64,000 bases of DNA from Mycolicibacterium cosmeticum (GCF_000613185.1 NZ_CCBB010000002.1:186001-250000), one strand, 5' to 3'. Numbered from the stretch's first letter, positions 27,813-36,333 are shown. Notes: generated from the sequence alone by a model not told the origin. Program-made: numbers and translations.

Positions 27813-28408
27813 GTCCGTGCCAGCGCATCCCGCGCCGCGTCGGCGGCCTGGCGCACGTCGGCCTCGGTGCCGGACAGGTACACCCGGCCGGTGGCACCGA
27901 TCATCCGGAAGTCGACGACCTTGATATCGGCGGCCTTTTCGGCCTCGTTGGTCGCCAGGATGGCATAGGACGCCGGCTGCACCTCGAGCACGAACAGCGA
28001 TTCCCCGGCCAGCACCATCGAACCGATCTTGTTGCGGTTGATCAGGAAAGCGTGTTGATGGTCGACGCTGGAGATGATCCGCGAGGCCAGGATGGTCGGG
28101 CGCACCGCCGCGTGCGAATCACCGCCGAGCGAGTCCAGCGCCGCATCGGCGGCGGCCTTCACCGCGCCGGTCTCACCGTGGAACTCCAGGTAGCCGAACT
28201 GCCGTTCCACCACCAGGATTCCGGCCTTCACCTCGGCATGCTTGAGCGCGACATCGGTCACGCCCTCGATGTCCAGGCCCGGGGCCACCTCGATGATCTG
28301 GGCGGCCTGGTTCGCCCGCGGTAACGCACCCTTGATCCAGGTGCCCAGGTACGACATCGTCTGCGGCTGCAGCCGATCGATGAAGATGAAGGAACGCAGT
28401 TCAGCCAC
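27809..28408 (-). CDS. Microcompartment shell protein, tandem BMC domains (BMC-T, MSM0275-like)
   Basis: A 199-residue shell protein with two BMC domains: about 1-100 (SFIFIDRLQPQTMSYLGTW, GILVVERQFGYLEFHGE) and about 115-195 (ESLFVLEVQPASYAILATNEAEKA, RVYLSG). It resembles the other tandem protein here. The gene position matches MSM0275, which in M. smegmatis assembled as strips and was proposed to line facet edges. GTG start (MAELRSF) four bases after the aldehyde dehydrogenase stop. Confidence 0.92.
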   Translation of the reverse strand: MAELRSFIFIDRLQPQTMSYLGTWIKGALPRANQAAQIIEVAPGLDIEGVTDVALKHAEVKAGILVVERQFGYLEFHGETGAVKAAADAALDSLGGDSHAAVRPTILASRIISSVDHQHAFLINRNKIGSMVLAGESLFVLEVQPASYAILATNEAEKAADIKVVDFRMIGATGRVYLSGTEADVRQAADAARDALART

Positions 28409-28412
28409 GGAT

Positions 28413-29960
28413 CTACCTCTTGATCAGTTGAGCGAGTTCTTCGACGACAAGGGCGCGCAGCTCGGCGCGCAGGGCGTCGAGATTCGGATCGGCAGACCGG
28501 GGCGGGGCCTGATATGCGCGCCGGGCGGGGGCCGCGGCACCGCCGGGGTCGTTGGATGCCCGCGGATAGGCAGGTACCGCACCGGCCGGTGCCTGCCATG
28601 GGCTGATCGCGCTGAAATCACCCATCGGCACTCCGGATTCGGCGTTGTACGCGATGCGCGCCCAGTTGACCAGGTGCTGCGGTGCCAGGTTCTCCCCGAT
28701 GGAGCTGCGGCCCACGAATCCGGTGCCGATGGTCATCGACGGTGCCAGGTTGGTGTCCAGGCCGGAGCTGCCGGTGCTGTTGCCGACATTCACCGAGACC
28801 CGCAAGACCGGCACCTGCGCCGCGAAATCGGCGATCACCGAGGGGTTTTCACTGTGGATGGCGGCCGAGTGCCCGGCGCCGCCGATCCGCACCACCGCCC
28901 GGGCGGCCCGGATACCGCGCGCCGCGTCGGCGGCGGTGGTCATGCCGAGCACCGGGGAGAGCTTCTCGTGGGCCAGCATCTCCTCGGCGACCACGTCACC
29001 GAACGGGGCGATCAGCACCCTGGTCTTGGGGGTGACGCGCAGGCCGGCCTGCCCGGCGATCCACGCGGCGTCCCGGCCGACCACCTCGGTGTTGAGGTGG
29101 CCGTCGGCGAACATGTAGGCCCGCAGCCGGCGGGCCCCGTCCTCGTCGAGGATGTGCGCACCGGCCCGGGTGAGCGCGCCACGCAGCTTGTCGGCGATCG
29201 TCTCCTCGGCGATCAGCACCGATTCGTTGGTGCACAGCACCGAATTGTCGAAGGCCTTGCTGTCGACGATGCGCTTGGCCGCGGCGGTGATATCGGCGCT
29301 GGCGTCGACGAACACCGGCACATTGCCGGGACCGACACCCAGGGCCGGATTGCCCGACGAGTAGGCCGCACGCACCACGCCGGTGCCGCCGGTCGCGACG
29401 ATGACGTCGGTGCGCTCGTCGGCCATCAGCGCCTGCACCAACGGGATGGACGGCTCGTCGACCACAGCCACGATGCCGTCCGGAGCGCCCGCGGCGACCG
29501 CGGCCTCGGCCAGCACCCGGGCCGCGTCGGCCGAGCAGCGCTTGGCCCGCGGATGCGGGGCGATGACGACGGCATTGCGGGTCATCAGCGCCAGGATGGT
29601 CTTGAAGTACACCGTGGCAACGGGATTGGTGGTCGGCGTCAGCGCCAGCACCACCCCGGCGGGGCGCGGCAACTCGACGATCTTGCGGGCGTGGTCGACG
29701 CGCGGGGACACGAAGTCCTGGCCGGTGTAGTAGTCGACGATGCCGCGCGAGCAGGCCCGGTTCTTGGTCACCTTGTCGGCCACCACGCCCATGCCGGTCT
29801 CGGCCACCGCGTCGGCGGCGAACCGTTCGGCCGCGGCGTAGCCGGCCTCGGCCACCGCGGACACGATCGCCGACACGGTGCCCGCATCGTATTCGGCGTA
29901 GGCGGCGGCGGCCCAGCGGGCGCGTTCCAGCATGTGACCGGCCTGTGCGGTCGTTGTCAT
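28413..29960 (-). CDS. CoA-acylating aldehyde dehydrogenase, microcompartment lumen enzyme
   Basis: A 515-residue PduP/EutE-type enzyme that converts an aldehyde (propanal expected) plus CoA and NAD+ to acyl-CoA. The catalytic Cys243 is in AFDNSVLCTNE, and the cofactor loop is GGTGVVRAAYSSG. A Pro/Ala-rich linker after about residue 455 leads to an amphipathic C-terminal helix at 494-515 (LDALRAELRALVVEELAQL), a predicted encapsulation peptide that shares ELRALV with the N-terminus of the PduM-like protein. Start and stop overlap or abut the neighbours, consistent with one operon. Confidence 0.93.
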   Translation of the reverse strand: MTTTAQAGHMLERARWAAAAYAEYDAGTVSAIVSAVAEAGYAAAERFAADAVAETGMGVVADKVTKNRACSRGIVDYYTGQDFVSPRVDHARKIVELPRPAGVVLALTPTTNPVATVYFKTILALMTRNAVVIAPHPRAKRCSADAARVLAEAAVAAGAPDGIVAVVDEPSIPLVQALMADERTDVIVATGGTGVVRAAYSSGNPALGVGPGNVPVFVDASADITAAAKRIVDSKAFDNSVLCTNESVLIAEETIADKLRGALTRAGAHILDEDGARRLRAYMFADGHLNTEVVGRDAAWIAGQAGLRVTPKTRVLIAPFGDVVAEEMLAHEKLSPVLGMTTAADAARGIRAARAVVRIGGAGHSAAIHSENPSVIADFAAQVPVLRVSVNVGNSTGSSGLDTNLAPSMTIGTGFVGRSSIGENLAPQHLVNWARIAYNAESGVPMGDFSAISPWQAPAGAVPAYPRASNDPGGAAAPARRAYQAPPRSADPNLDALRAELRALVVEELAQLIKR

Positions 29961-31234
29961 GATTTCCTTCCCCGCGCAGCGTTTTTGGCTCGGCCGACCG
30001 CGACGGACAGGCGGTCCAGCACGTCCTCACAGATGTCGCGCGACAGCAGCACACCGGGTTTGAACTGCAGAACCCGTGGATCCAGGGTGGAGAAGATGGC
30101 CCACACCCCGTTCTCGTACAGTTCGCGCATCACGAATTTGGCGCCCTCGGGGTGGTCGAACTCGAGTCCGATCACCACGCCGTTCTGCCGGATCCCGACG
30201 AACCAGTCCGGGTGATCGGCCTGGATGCGGTGCAGCCCGTGGTCGAAAAGGTCGGCGATGTAGTGCACCATCGAGCGCACCTCCGGCCGGGTACAGATCT
30301 CCAGCGTCTTGATCGCGGCGACGCAACCGAGCTCGGCACCACCGAAGGTGGAGATGTGGCCGAAGCCGTCCTGGTCCAGCCACTGGGCGGCCCGGTCACC
30401 CAGCAGTGCGGCGGTGATCGGGTACATGCCGCCGGACAGGCCTTTTCCGGTGACCAGGATGTCGGGTTCGATCCGGTGCTTGGTGATGCCCCACAGTTCG
30501 CCGGTGCGCATCAGACCGGTTTGTACCTCGTCGGCGATGTACAGCGTGCCGTGTTTTTCGGTGGCCGCCTTGACCGCCTCCAGGTAACCCGGTGCCGGCA
30601 GCGGGAATCCGTACGTCGCCGGGATGGTCTCCATGATCACCGCGGCGATGTCACCGGCGGCCAGCACCCGTTCCATGGCGTCGATGTCGTTGAAGGGCAC
30701 CTGGAGGAACTCGTCGGGGTTGTCGGACAGGAACAATTTGGCGAAACGGTCATCGCCGGTGGCCACGGCCAGGCCGGTGTGGCCGTGATAGGCCTTGACG
30801 ATCGAGACGATCTTGCGGCGCTGGGTGGCATGCCGGGCGCTCTTGAGCGCGATGTCGATGGCCTCACCGCCACCCGAACCGAAGGCGACCTTCGTGATGG
30901 ACGCCGGCGCGGTCTCGACCAGACGCTGCGCCAGTGCGGTGCGGGCCACCGAGGGGAAGTGGTGGTTACCGACGTCGAAATGCGCCATGCCCTCGGAAAG
31001 AGCTTGCATCACTTCGGGATTACGGTGGCCGATGTTGTAGGTCCCACCGTTGAGGTGCATGTCGATGAGCCGGCGCCCACTCATGTCCCACAGGAAGTAC
31101 CCCTCGCGGCGGTCGATCACCAGATCGACACCGGAGTCGGTCCAGAACTGGGTCTTGTCCGGATTCCAGAACGTCTTCGCGCGCTCCAGCACCTCGGTCT
31201 TCGATTCGAACGAGAACGTGCCGTAGTCGTACAT
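29957..31234 (-). CDS. Class-III aminotransferase-fold PLP enzyme (putative aminopropanol-phosphate lyase)
   Basis: A 425-residue fold-type I PLP enzyme: Asp235 in YIADEVQTG contacts the pyridine nitrogen and Lys264 in VTGKGLSGGMYP should bind PLP. Members of this class also act as O-phospho-amine phospholyases, which would turn 1-amino-2-propanol phosphate into propanal, ammonia and phosphate. The kinase and aldehyde dehydrogenase in this operon make that more likely than transamination. It is the first gene of the microcompartment operon, divergent from an APC permease. No encapsulation peptide is evident. Confidence 0.88.
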   Translation of the reverse strand: MYDYGTFSFESKTEVLERAKTFWNPDKTQFWTDSGVDLVIDRREGYFLWDMSGRRLIDMHLNGGTYNIGHRNPEVMQALSEGMAHFDVGNHHFPSVARTALAQRLVETAPASITKVAFGSGGGEAIDIALKSARHATQRRKIVSIVKAYHGHTGLAVATGDDRFAKLFLSDNPDEFLQVPFNDIDAMERVLAAGDIAAVIMETIPATYGFPLPAPGYLEAVKAATEKHGTLYIADEVQTGLMRTGELWGITKHRIEPDILVTGKGLSGGMYPITAALLGDRAAQWLDQDGFGHISTFGGAELGCVAAIKTLEICTRPEVRSMVHYIADLFDHGLHRIQADHPDWFVGIRQNGVVIGLEFDHPEGAKFVMRELYENGVWAIFSTLDPRVLQFKPGVLLSRDICEDVLDRLSVAVGRAKNAARGRKS

Positions 31235-31274
31235 GCGGCTCCTCTACCGTCACTGGGAAGCTGTGACGGCGCCC

Positions 31275-31287
31275 ACCGTAAAACGGT
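31275..31287. promoter_or_regulatory. Inverted repeat ACCGT-AAA-ACGGT
   Basis: A perfect 5-3-5 repeat 41 bp upstream of the aminotransferase start in the divergent promoter region; a candidate control or promoter-proximal site for the microcompartment operon. Confidence 0.35.
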
Positions 31288-31333
31288 AGGACCAAATATG
31301 TCAATGGCCGCGATTGGGTCTTGCGTCGGGCTT

Positions 31334-31346
31334 TTGGTAGTGCCAA
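31334..31346. promoter_or_regulatory. GntR/UTRA operator-like site, TTGG-N5-CCAA
   Basis: TTGG TAGTG CCAA lies between the divergent microcompartment operon and APC permease. Its half sites and spacing equal those of the repeat next to the GntR gene (TTGG TATAC CCAA), so one regulator may control the whole locus. Confidence 0.5.
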
Positions 31347-31364
31347 TATACGAGGGGTTCGGGC

Positions 31365-31380
31365 TGTGGCGTGCGCCACA
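31365..31380. promoter_or_regulatory. Palindrome TGTGGCG-TG-CGCCACA
   Basis: A perfect 7-2-7 inverted repeat 38 bp before the APC permease ATG. It could be a second operator or a hairpin in the permease leader. Confidence 0.4.
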
Positions 31381-31418
31381 CCGTCCCTCATTTCCAGCGT
31401 GGAAGGTATGTCCCACCG

Positions 31419-32960
31419 ATGACCGACAACATCGCACCACCCACCAAAGCCGCAGGTGACGGCGCCAGCGACGTCCAACGATTGAAACGCAACGCCGTCG
31501 GCACCATCGGTGTCATCTTCATGGCGGTGGCCACCGCCGCGCCGATCACCGCGATGGTCGGCAATGTTCCGATCGCCGTCGGATTCGGAAACGGTTCACA
31601 CGCTCCGGCGGGTTACATCGTGGCGACCGTGGTGCTGGGCCTGTTCGCCATCGGGTACGCCACCATGGCCAAGCACATCACCGCCACCGGTGCGTTCTAC
31701 GGCTACATCTCGCACGGTCTGGGTCGCGTCGTCGGCATGGCGAGCGGATTGCTGATCACCATGGCCTACATCGTGTTCGAGGCCTCCTTGATCGGCATCT
31801 TCGCGTTCTTCTTCCAGAACCTGTTCGCCTCGCAGCTGGGGCTGCACGTGCACTGGCTGATCCCGGCGTTGCTGATGCTGACGCTGAACTGCATCCTGAC
31901 CTACTTCGACGTGAACCTGACGGCGAAGGTGCTGGGAGTGTTCCTGGTGACCGAGATCGTCATGTTGGCCCTCGGGGCGCTGGCGGTGTTGTTCTCCGGC
32001 GGGGGCCCGGACGGTTTCGCGGTGGCCGAGACGCTCAACCCGATCGGTGCTTTCACCCCGGCGGCGGTCGCCGGCGCGAGCGCCGGGCTGGGATTGTTCT
32101 TCGCCTTCTGGTCCTGGGTCGGGTTCGAGTCGACGGCCATGTACGGCGAGGAATCCAAGGATCCCAAGCGGATCATCCCGCGCGCCACCATGATCAGCGT
32201 CATCGGCGTCGGGCTGTTCTACGTGTTCGTGTCGTGGATGGCCATCGCGGGTACGGGCCCGCAGAAGTCCGTCGAGTTGGCGCAGAGCGCGGACACCTCG
32301 TCGGAGATCTTCTTCGGCCCGGTGCGCGGCACGTACGGCGAGTGGGCCATCACGGTGTTCAACATCCTGCTGGTGACCGGATCGTTCGCCTGTGGCATGG
32401 CCTTCCACAACTGCGCGTCGCGCTACATCTACGCGCTCGGTCGGGAGGGGCTGTCCAAGGGCCTGCAGAAGACCATCGGTGCCACGCATCCGACGCACGG
32501 GTCACCGCACATCGCGTCCTTCGTGCAGACCGGGATCTCCCTGGTGCTCATCCTCGCGTTCTTCGTCGCGGGCATGGATCCCTATGTGCACATGTACACG
32601 CTGCTGGCCATCCTGGGCACCATGGCCATCATGATCGTGCAATCGCTGTGCGCCTTCTCGGTGATCGCCTACTTCCACTTCCACAAAAACCACCCGTCCA
32701 GCGCGCACTGGTTCAAGACGTTCACCGCACCGCTGCTCGGCGGTATCGGGATGCTGTACGTGGTGTATCTGCTCTGGGAGCACAAAGACGCCGCTGCGGG
32801 GGCCGCATCGGGCACCCTGCTGTTCAAGCTGACACCGTGGATCGTGGTCGCGCTGTTCGTGATCGGCGCGGCGATCGCACTGTACTTCAAGTTCCGCGAC
32901 CAGCGCCGCTATGAGTTGATCGGCCGGATTGTGTTCGAGGACAGCGAAATCAGGGAGTAG
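31419..32960 (+). CDS. APC-family amino acid/amine permease
   Basis: A 513-residue transporter with about 12-14 helices and the APC opening KRNAVGTIGVIFMAVATAAPITAM. It has WVGFESTAMYGEESKDPKRIIPRA in the middle and a soluble C-terminal tail. RMM loci carry such a permease, and amino alcohol uptake is the natural role. The start MTDNIAPPTK is chosen over an upstream in-frame GTG because the first charged, non-membrane stretch is typical. It is divergent from the microcompartment operon. Its 3' end overlaps the convergent LipW-like gene by 11 bases. Confidence 0.88.
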   Translation: MTDNIAPPTKAAGDGASDVQRLKRNAVGTIGVIFMAVATAAPITAMVGNVPIAVGFGNGSHAPAGYIVATVVLGLFAIGYATMAKHITATGAFYGYISHGLGRVVGMASGLLITMAYIVFEASLIGIFAFFFQNLFASQLGLHVHWLIPALLMLTLNCILTYFDVNLTAKVLGVFLVTEIVMLALGALAVLFSGGGPDGFAVAETLNPIGAFTPAAVAGASAGLGLFFAFWSWVGFESTAMYGEESKDPKRIIPRATMISVIGVGLFYVFVSWMAIAGTGPQKSVELAQSADTSSEIFFGPVRGTYGEWAITVFNILLVTGSFACGMAFHNCASRYIYALGREGLSKGLQKTIGATHPTHGSPHIASFVQTGISLVLILAFFVAGMDPYVHMYTLLAILGTMAIMIVQSLCAFSVIAYFHFHKNHPSSAHWFKTFTAPLLGGIGMLYVVYLLWEHKDAAAGAASGTLLFKLTPWIVVALFVIGAAIALYFKFRDQRRYELIGRIVFEDSEIRE

Positions 32961-33870
32961 TCCGAGACCAACCGGTGAACGCCCGCCGCAGTGTCGCCAC
33001 CTGGCTTTCGAAGAAGGATTGCGACACTGCGGTTTTGGGCGCTATGGCGTCGAAACCGTGGAAGGCCCCGTCCACCACCTGCACCTCGACCGGCACCCCG
33101 GCCTCGCGCAGTCGCCGGGCGTACGCGAGATCCTCGTCGTGGAACAGGTCCAGGGAGCCGACACCGATCCAGGCCGGCGGCAGCCCGGACAGATCGCGGT
33201 GCCGGGCCGGGACCGCCCGATCGGGGTCGGCATCACCCAGATACGCCCGCCAGCCGAATCGATTGCTGCCCTGTGTCCACAGCCGGTGTCCGGGATCGTC
33301 GAACTCCGGGCCGACGGTGCGGTCGTCGAGCATGGGGTACACCAGCAGCTGCGCCGCGAGTGCCACCTCGGCGCGGTCGCGGGCCAACAGCGCCAGCGCC
33401 GCCGACATGCCGCCACCGGCGCTGGCACCGCCGACGGCCAGCCGGGCCGGATCCACCGCGGGCAGCCGGGCCAGCCATGTCAGGGCGGCATAGCAGTCGT
33501 GCAGGCCGGCCGGGTAGGGGTGTTTCGGGGCCAGGCGGTATTCCACCGCCGCCACCGTCGCACCCAGTTCGTCGGCGAACCGCCGGCACAGCCGATCGTC
33601 CTGAGCCGGATTGCCCAGCACGTAGCCACCGCCGTGGATCCACAGCAAGGCGGGGCCGGGGGAGGGTGCCTGCTGCGGGCGGTGCAGCCGCACCCGCACG
33701 CCCGAACTCAGCGTCAACACCTCCACCCCGTCGGGCGCGGTGCGCCCCATCCGGCGGGACAGGTATTGCATCACCGGGGCGGTGCGGGCGGTGACCAGTT
33801 GGCGCGGCATGAAGCGGGCGATACTGGCCAGATCGGGGTGGTACACGGCAGCGGGTACGGGGCTGGGCAC
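32950..33870 (-). CDS. lipW: Alpha/beta hydrolase, LipW-like (HSL family)
   Basis: A 306-residue esterase of the hormone-sensitive-lipase family. The oxyanion motif is HGGGY (about 79-83), the nucleophile Ser150 is in GGASAGGG, and late Asp and His are in DLFHDEDLAYA and GAFHGFD. Mycobacterial LipW (Rv0217c) has this size and lies near the Rv0216-like gene. Here the two are separated by the microcompartment island. Substrate is probably a short-chain ester. GTG start. Confidence 0.83.
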   Translation of the reverse strand: MPSPVPAAVYHPDLASIARFMPRQLVTARTAPVMQYLSRRMGRTAPDGVEVLTLSSGVRVRLHRPQQAPSPGPALLWIHGGGYVLGNPAQDDRLCRRFADELGATVAAVEYRLAPKHPYPAGLHDCYAALTWLARLPAVDPARLAVGGASAGGGMSAALALLARDRAEVALAAQLLVYPMLDDRTVGPEFDDPGHRLWTQGSNRFGWRAYLGDADPDRAVPARHRDLSGLPPAWIGVGSLDLFHDEDLAYARRLREAGVPVEVQVVDGAFHGFDAIAPKTAVSQSFFESQVATLRRAFTGWSRTTP

Positions 33871-33880
33871 CCGCTCAGTA

Positions 33881-34600
33881 TTACGACAGGGTGGTCTCGA
33901 AAGCTATCCGGTCGCCGCGGTAGAGCGCACGGACCGTCTCGATCGGCACCCCGTCGGTGTCCAGTGAGCGCCGGTTCAGCAACAACATCGGCATGGCCGT
34001 GGTGGTGTCCAGCAGCTCGGCCTCGCGGGGTGAGGCCAGTGCGGTCTCGATGCGTTCGGTGGCCGTGCCGAACACCACGCCGGCGGCCCGGATCGCGGCA
34101 TACAGCGAGGTGGTCGGGTCGAAGGTGGAGCGCAGTGACCGGAACCGCTTGGCGGCCAGGTAGGTGCTCTCCAACCCGATCCGGCGACCGTCGGCCAACA
34201 GGACGCGCTCCAGCCGCATGACGGTCGCGCCGGGACGGATCGCCAGCGCCGCGGCCAGTTCGGCGTCGGCCTCGATATCGGTCCAGTCCACCAGGAGGCG
34301 CCCGGGCACGCGGCCGCGTTCGGCGGCGCCCTCGGTGTAGGACCGCAACGACAGCGGCTGCACCAGTTTGGGGGCGGCCACGACGGTGCCCCGGCCCCGT
34401 CGTTCGATGCGGCCCTCCACCAGCAGTTCGTGGAGGGCCTGCCGGACGGTTTCCCGGGCCACCCCGAAGCGCAGGGCCAGCTCGCGTTCCGGGGGGACCG
34501 CGTCACCCTCGTGCAGGGCGGCCAGGATCCGGTCGAGACCGGTGCGCACCATGTGTGGTTTGGGCACCGGCCTGGATGCCGGCCTCGATACGGGGGTCAT
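33881..34600 (-). CDS. GntR-family regulator (UTRA type) of the phosphonate island
   Basis: A 239-residue regulator: winged helix at about 20-80 (PPERELALRFGVARETVRQALHELLVEGRI) and a UTRA domain at about 95-235 (RLERVLLADGRRIGLESTYL). It follows the HD-domain gene with an ATGA overlap and faces the phosphonate operon. A TTGGT-CTAT-ACCAA site lies in the divergent promoter. UTRA regulators near aminoethylphosphonate genes usually respond to the substrate, which is the likely role here. Confidence 0.85.
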   Translation of the reverse strand: MTPVSRPASRPVPKPHMVRTGLDRILAALHEGDAVPPERELALRFGVARETVRQALHELLVEGRIERRGRGTVVAAPKLVQPLSLRSYTEGAAERGRVPGRLLVDWTDIEADAELAAALAIRPGATVMRLERVLLADGRRIGLESTYLAAKRFRSLRSTFDPTTSLYAAIRAAGVVFGTATERIETALASPREAELLDTTTAMPMLLLNRRSLDTDGVPIETVRALYRGDRIAFETTLS

Positions 34601-35100
34601 CGCTGCAGCACCCGCCGGGCCACGGCCAGCACGTCGTCGACGGATGCGCCCCGGCCGGCCGGATCCTTGGCGGCGTCGTCATAACGGCGCAGCCGCAAGG
34701 CGTCCGGCCACCACGGATGCGTGGTGAAGGCGGGGTCGACGCCCGGGCCGCCCTGTTCCTGCAGCGACAGCGCCGACACTGCCGACAGTGCGTAGGACGG
34801 ATCGGTGGCGGCCAGATAGCGCTTGGCTGCCACGTGCGCGCCGGCCAGCCAGCCCACCCGCGCACCGAATCGTGGGGTGAGCCAGTCTCTGGCCACCCGA
34901 TCGTGCTCGGAGCCGGCCGCGACGAGGGGACTGTGTGCCAGGTCGTGCAGGGCGGCGGCGAGGACCAGCTCGTCGTCCGCGCCGTCGTCGAGCGCCCGGG
35001 CGGCGGCCTGTAATGCGTGGTCGAACTCGTCGACCGACTCCTCGTCCCACACCCCGCGCATCGAATGCAACACGGCGGTGACCTCATCGAGAATCCGCAT
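34597..35100 (-). CDS. HD-domain protein of phosphonate loci (PhnZ-like)
   Basis: A 167-residue HD-fold protein of the kind found in phosphonate operons. Likely diiron ligands are His28 (FDHALQAA), His52-Asp53 (LHDLAHS), His66, His89 (GAHVAAKRYL, with Lys93) and an Asp near 141-142. This matches PhnZ, the mixed-valence diiron oxygenase that cleaves 1-hydroxy-2-aminoethylphosphonate. The PhnZ gating Tyr is replaced by Trp18, while Glu21 is kept. No PhnY hydroxylase is nearby, so it may use another phosphonate or be a non-oxygenase. The start MRILDEV is preferred to a GTG 18 bases upstream. Confidence 0.75.
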   Translation of the reverse strand: MRILDEVTAVLHSMRGVWDEESVDEFDHALQAAARALDDGADDELVLAAALHDLAHSPLVAAGSEHDRVARDWLTPRFGARVGWLAGAHVAAKRYLAATDPSYALSAVSALSLQEQGGPGVDPAFTTHPWWPDALRLRRYDDAAKDPAGRGASVDDVLAVARRVLQR

Positions 35101-35119
35101 GGCGCAACGATACCCCACT

Positions 35120-35133
35120 TTGGTCTATACCAA
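35120..35133. promoter_or_regulatory. GntR/UTRA operator, TTGGT-CTAT-ACCAA
   Basis: A perfect 5-4-5 inverted repeat in the 109-bp region between the HD gene and the FAD oxidoreductase gene. It is 20 bp before the HD start and can control both directions. Its half-site equals that of the microcompartment operators. Confidence 0.6.
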
Positions 35134-35209
35134 TTGTTCACTCAGTATTCGCGCCGCCAACATGATCAGGTCGGGCACAGGTCGCGCGCGCAGGTCAGGG
35201 TCGACCACC

Positions 35210-36325
35210 ATGCGCGTGACGATCATCGGCGGCGGCATCCTGGGCACCGCCCACGCCCTGGAAGCGGTGCAGCGCGGCCACACGGTGCTGCAGTTGGAGC
35301 GGGAGGTGCAGGCGCGCGGCGCGACCGTCCGCAATTTCGGCCTGGTGTGGGTGTCCGGGCGTTCGACCGCCGAGCTGGACGCGGCGCTGCGCTCGCGTGA
35401 ACTGTGGGAGAAGCTCGGTGCCGAGATCCCCGGAATCGGTTTCCGGCCCACGGGTTCCATGACGTTGCTGCGTACCGAGGCGGAGCTGGCGGTGGCTCGG
35501 GCGGCCGCCGACCGGGGCGACGCCGAATATCGCGGGTTCACCCTGCTGGACCCGGACCGGGTCCGGGCGCTGAACCCGGCCCTGCGCGGCACCTTCCTGG
35601 GCGCGCTGCACTGCGCGCTCGATGCTGCCGTCGAATCGCGGCAGGCACTGCCGGCCATCCGCGAATACCTCTCCCGCACCGGGCGATACACCTTTGTACC
35701 CGGTGTGGAAGCGCGTTCGGTGGACAACCTGACGGTGCGTGACGACCGCGGCGAGCGGCACGGCGCCGACTTGGTGATGGTGTGTGCCGGTGCGGCACAT
35801 GCCGGCCTGGTCCGCGAGCTCGCCGGCGACCTTCCCGTCCGCCGGGTGCGGCTGCAGATGATGCAGACCGAGCCGCTGGGGGAGCCCCTGACCACCGCGA
35901 TCGCCGACGCCGACAGCTTCCGTTACTACCCCGGATTTGCCGGTCCGGCGCTGGATACGCTGCGGCGCAGCGAACCTCAGCTTCCGGTGGCGGCCGCCGA
36001 GCACATGCAACTGCTGTGCGTGCAGCGCCAGCACGGGGGCCTGACCATCGGCGACACCCACGAATACGACGAACCATTCGCCTTCGACGTCACCGAGGCG
36101 CCGTACGCCTACCTGGCCGCGCGGGTCGAGGAGTTCCTCGGCCGGCCGCTGCCGGCCGTCCGGCAGCGCTGGGCCGGCGTCTACAGCCAGTGCGTCGACC
36201 CGCACCAACTGGTGTGCCGGACATCGCCCGAGGACAACGTGTGGGTGGTGACCGGGCCCGGCGGCCGGGGCATGACGCTGGGCCCCGCCATCGCCGAACA
36301 AACCGCCGATCTCATCGGACTGTAG
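35210..36325 (+). CDS. FAD-dependent oxidoreductase of phosphonate loci
   Basis: A 371-residue DAO-fold enzyme. The FAD motif is MRVTIIGGGILGTAHALEA at the N-terminus, GATVRNFGLVWVSGR follows, and the C-terminal FAD loop is GPGGRGMTLGPAIAEQ. It belongs to the recurrent FAD enzymes of phosphonate clusters, reported to oxidise aminoethylphosphonate or its N-methyl form to phosphonoacetaldehyde. No PhnW transaminase is present, so this is the likely first step. It is 8 bases before the phosphonatase-like gene. The upstream in-frame extension runs antisense through the HD gene. Confidence 0.82.
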   Translation: MRVTIIGGGILGTAHALEAVQRGHTVLQLEREVQARGATVRNFGLVWVSGRSTAELDAALRSRELWEKLGAEIPGIGFRPTGSMTLLRTEAELAVARAAADRGDAEYRGFTLLDPDRVRALNPALRGTFLGALHCALDAAVESRQALPAIREYLSRTGRYTFVPGVEARSVDNLTVRDDRGERHGADLVMVCAGAAHAGLVRELAGDLPVRRVRLQMMQTEPLGEPLTTAIADADSFRYYPGFAGPALDTLRRSEPQLPVAAAEHMQLLCVQRQHGGLTIGDTHEYDEPFAFDVTEAPYAYLAARVEEFLGRPLPAVRQRWAGVYSQCVDPHQLVCRTSPEDNVWVVTGPGGRGMTLGPAIAEQTADLIGL

Positions 36326-36333
36326 GAGAACGT

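Noticed and set aside
24174..33000. Genomic island borders such as integrase, tRNA or attachment sites around the microcompartment
   Set aside because: None was seen at either edge, and base composition looks the same as the backbone by eye.
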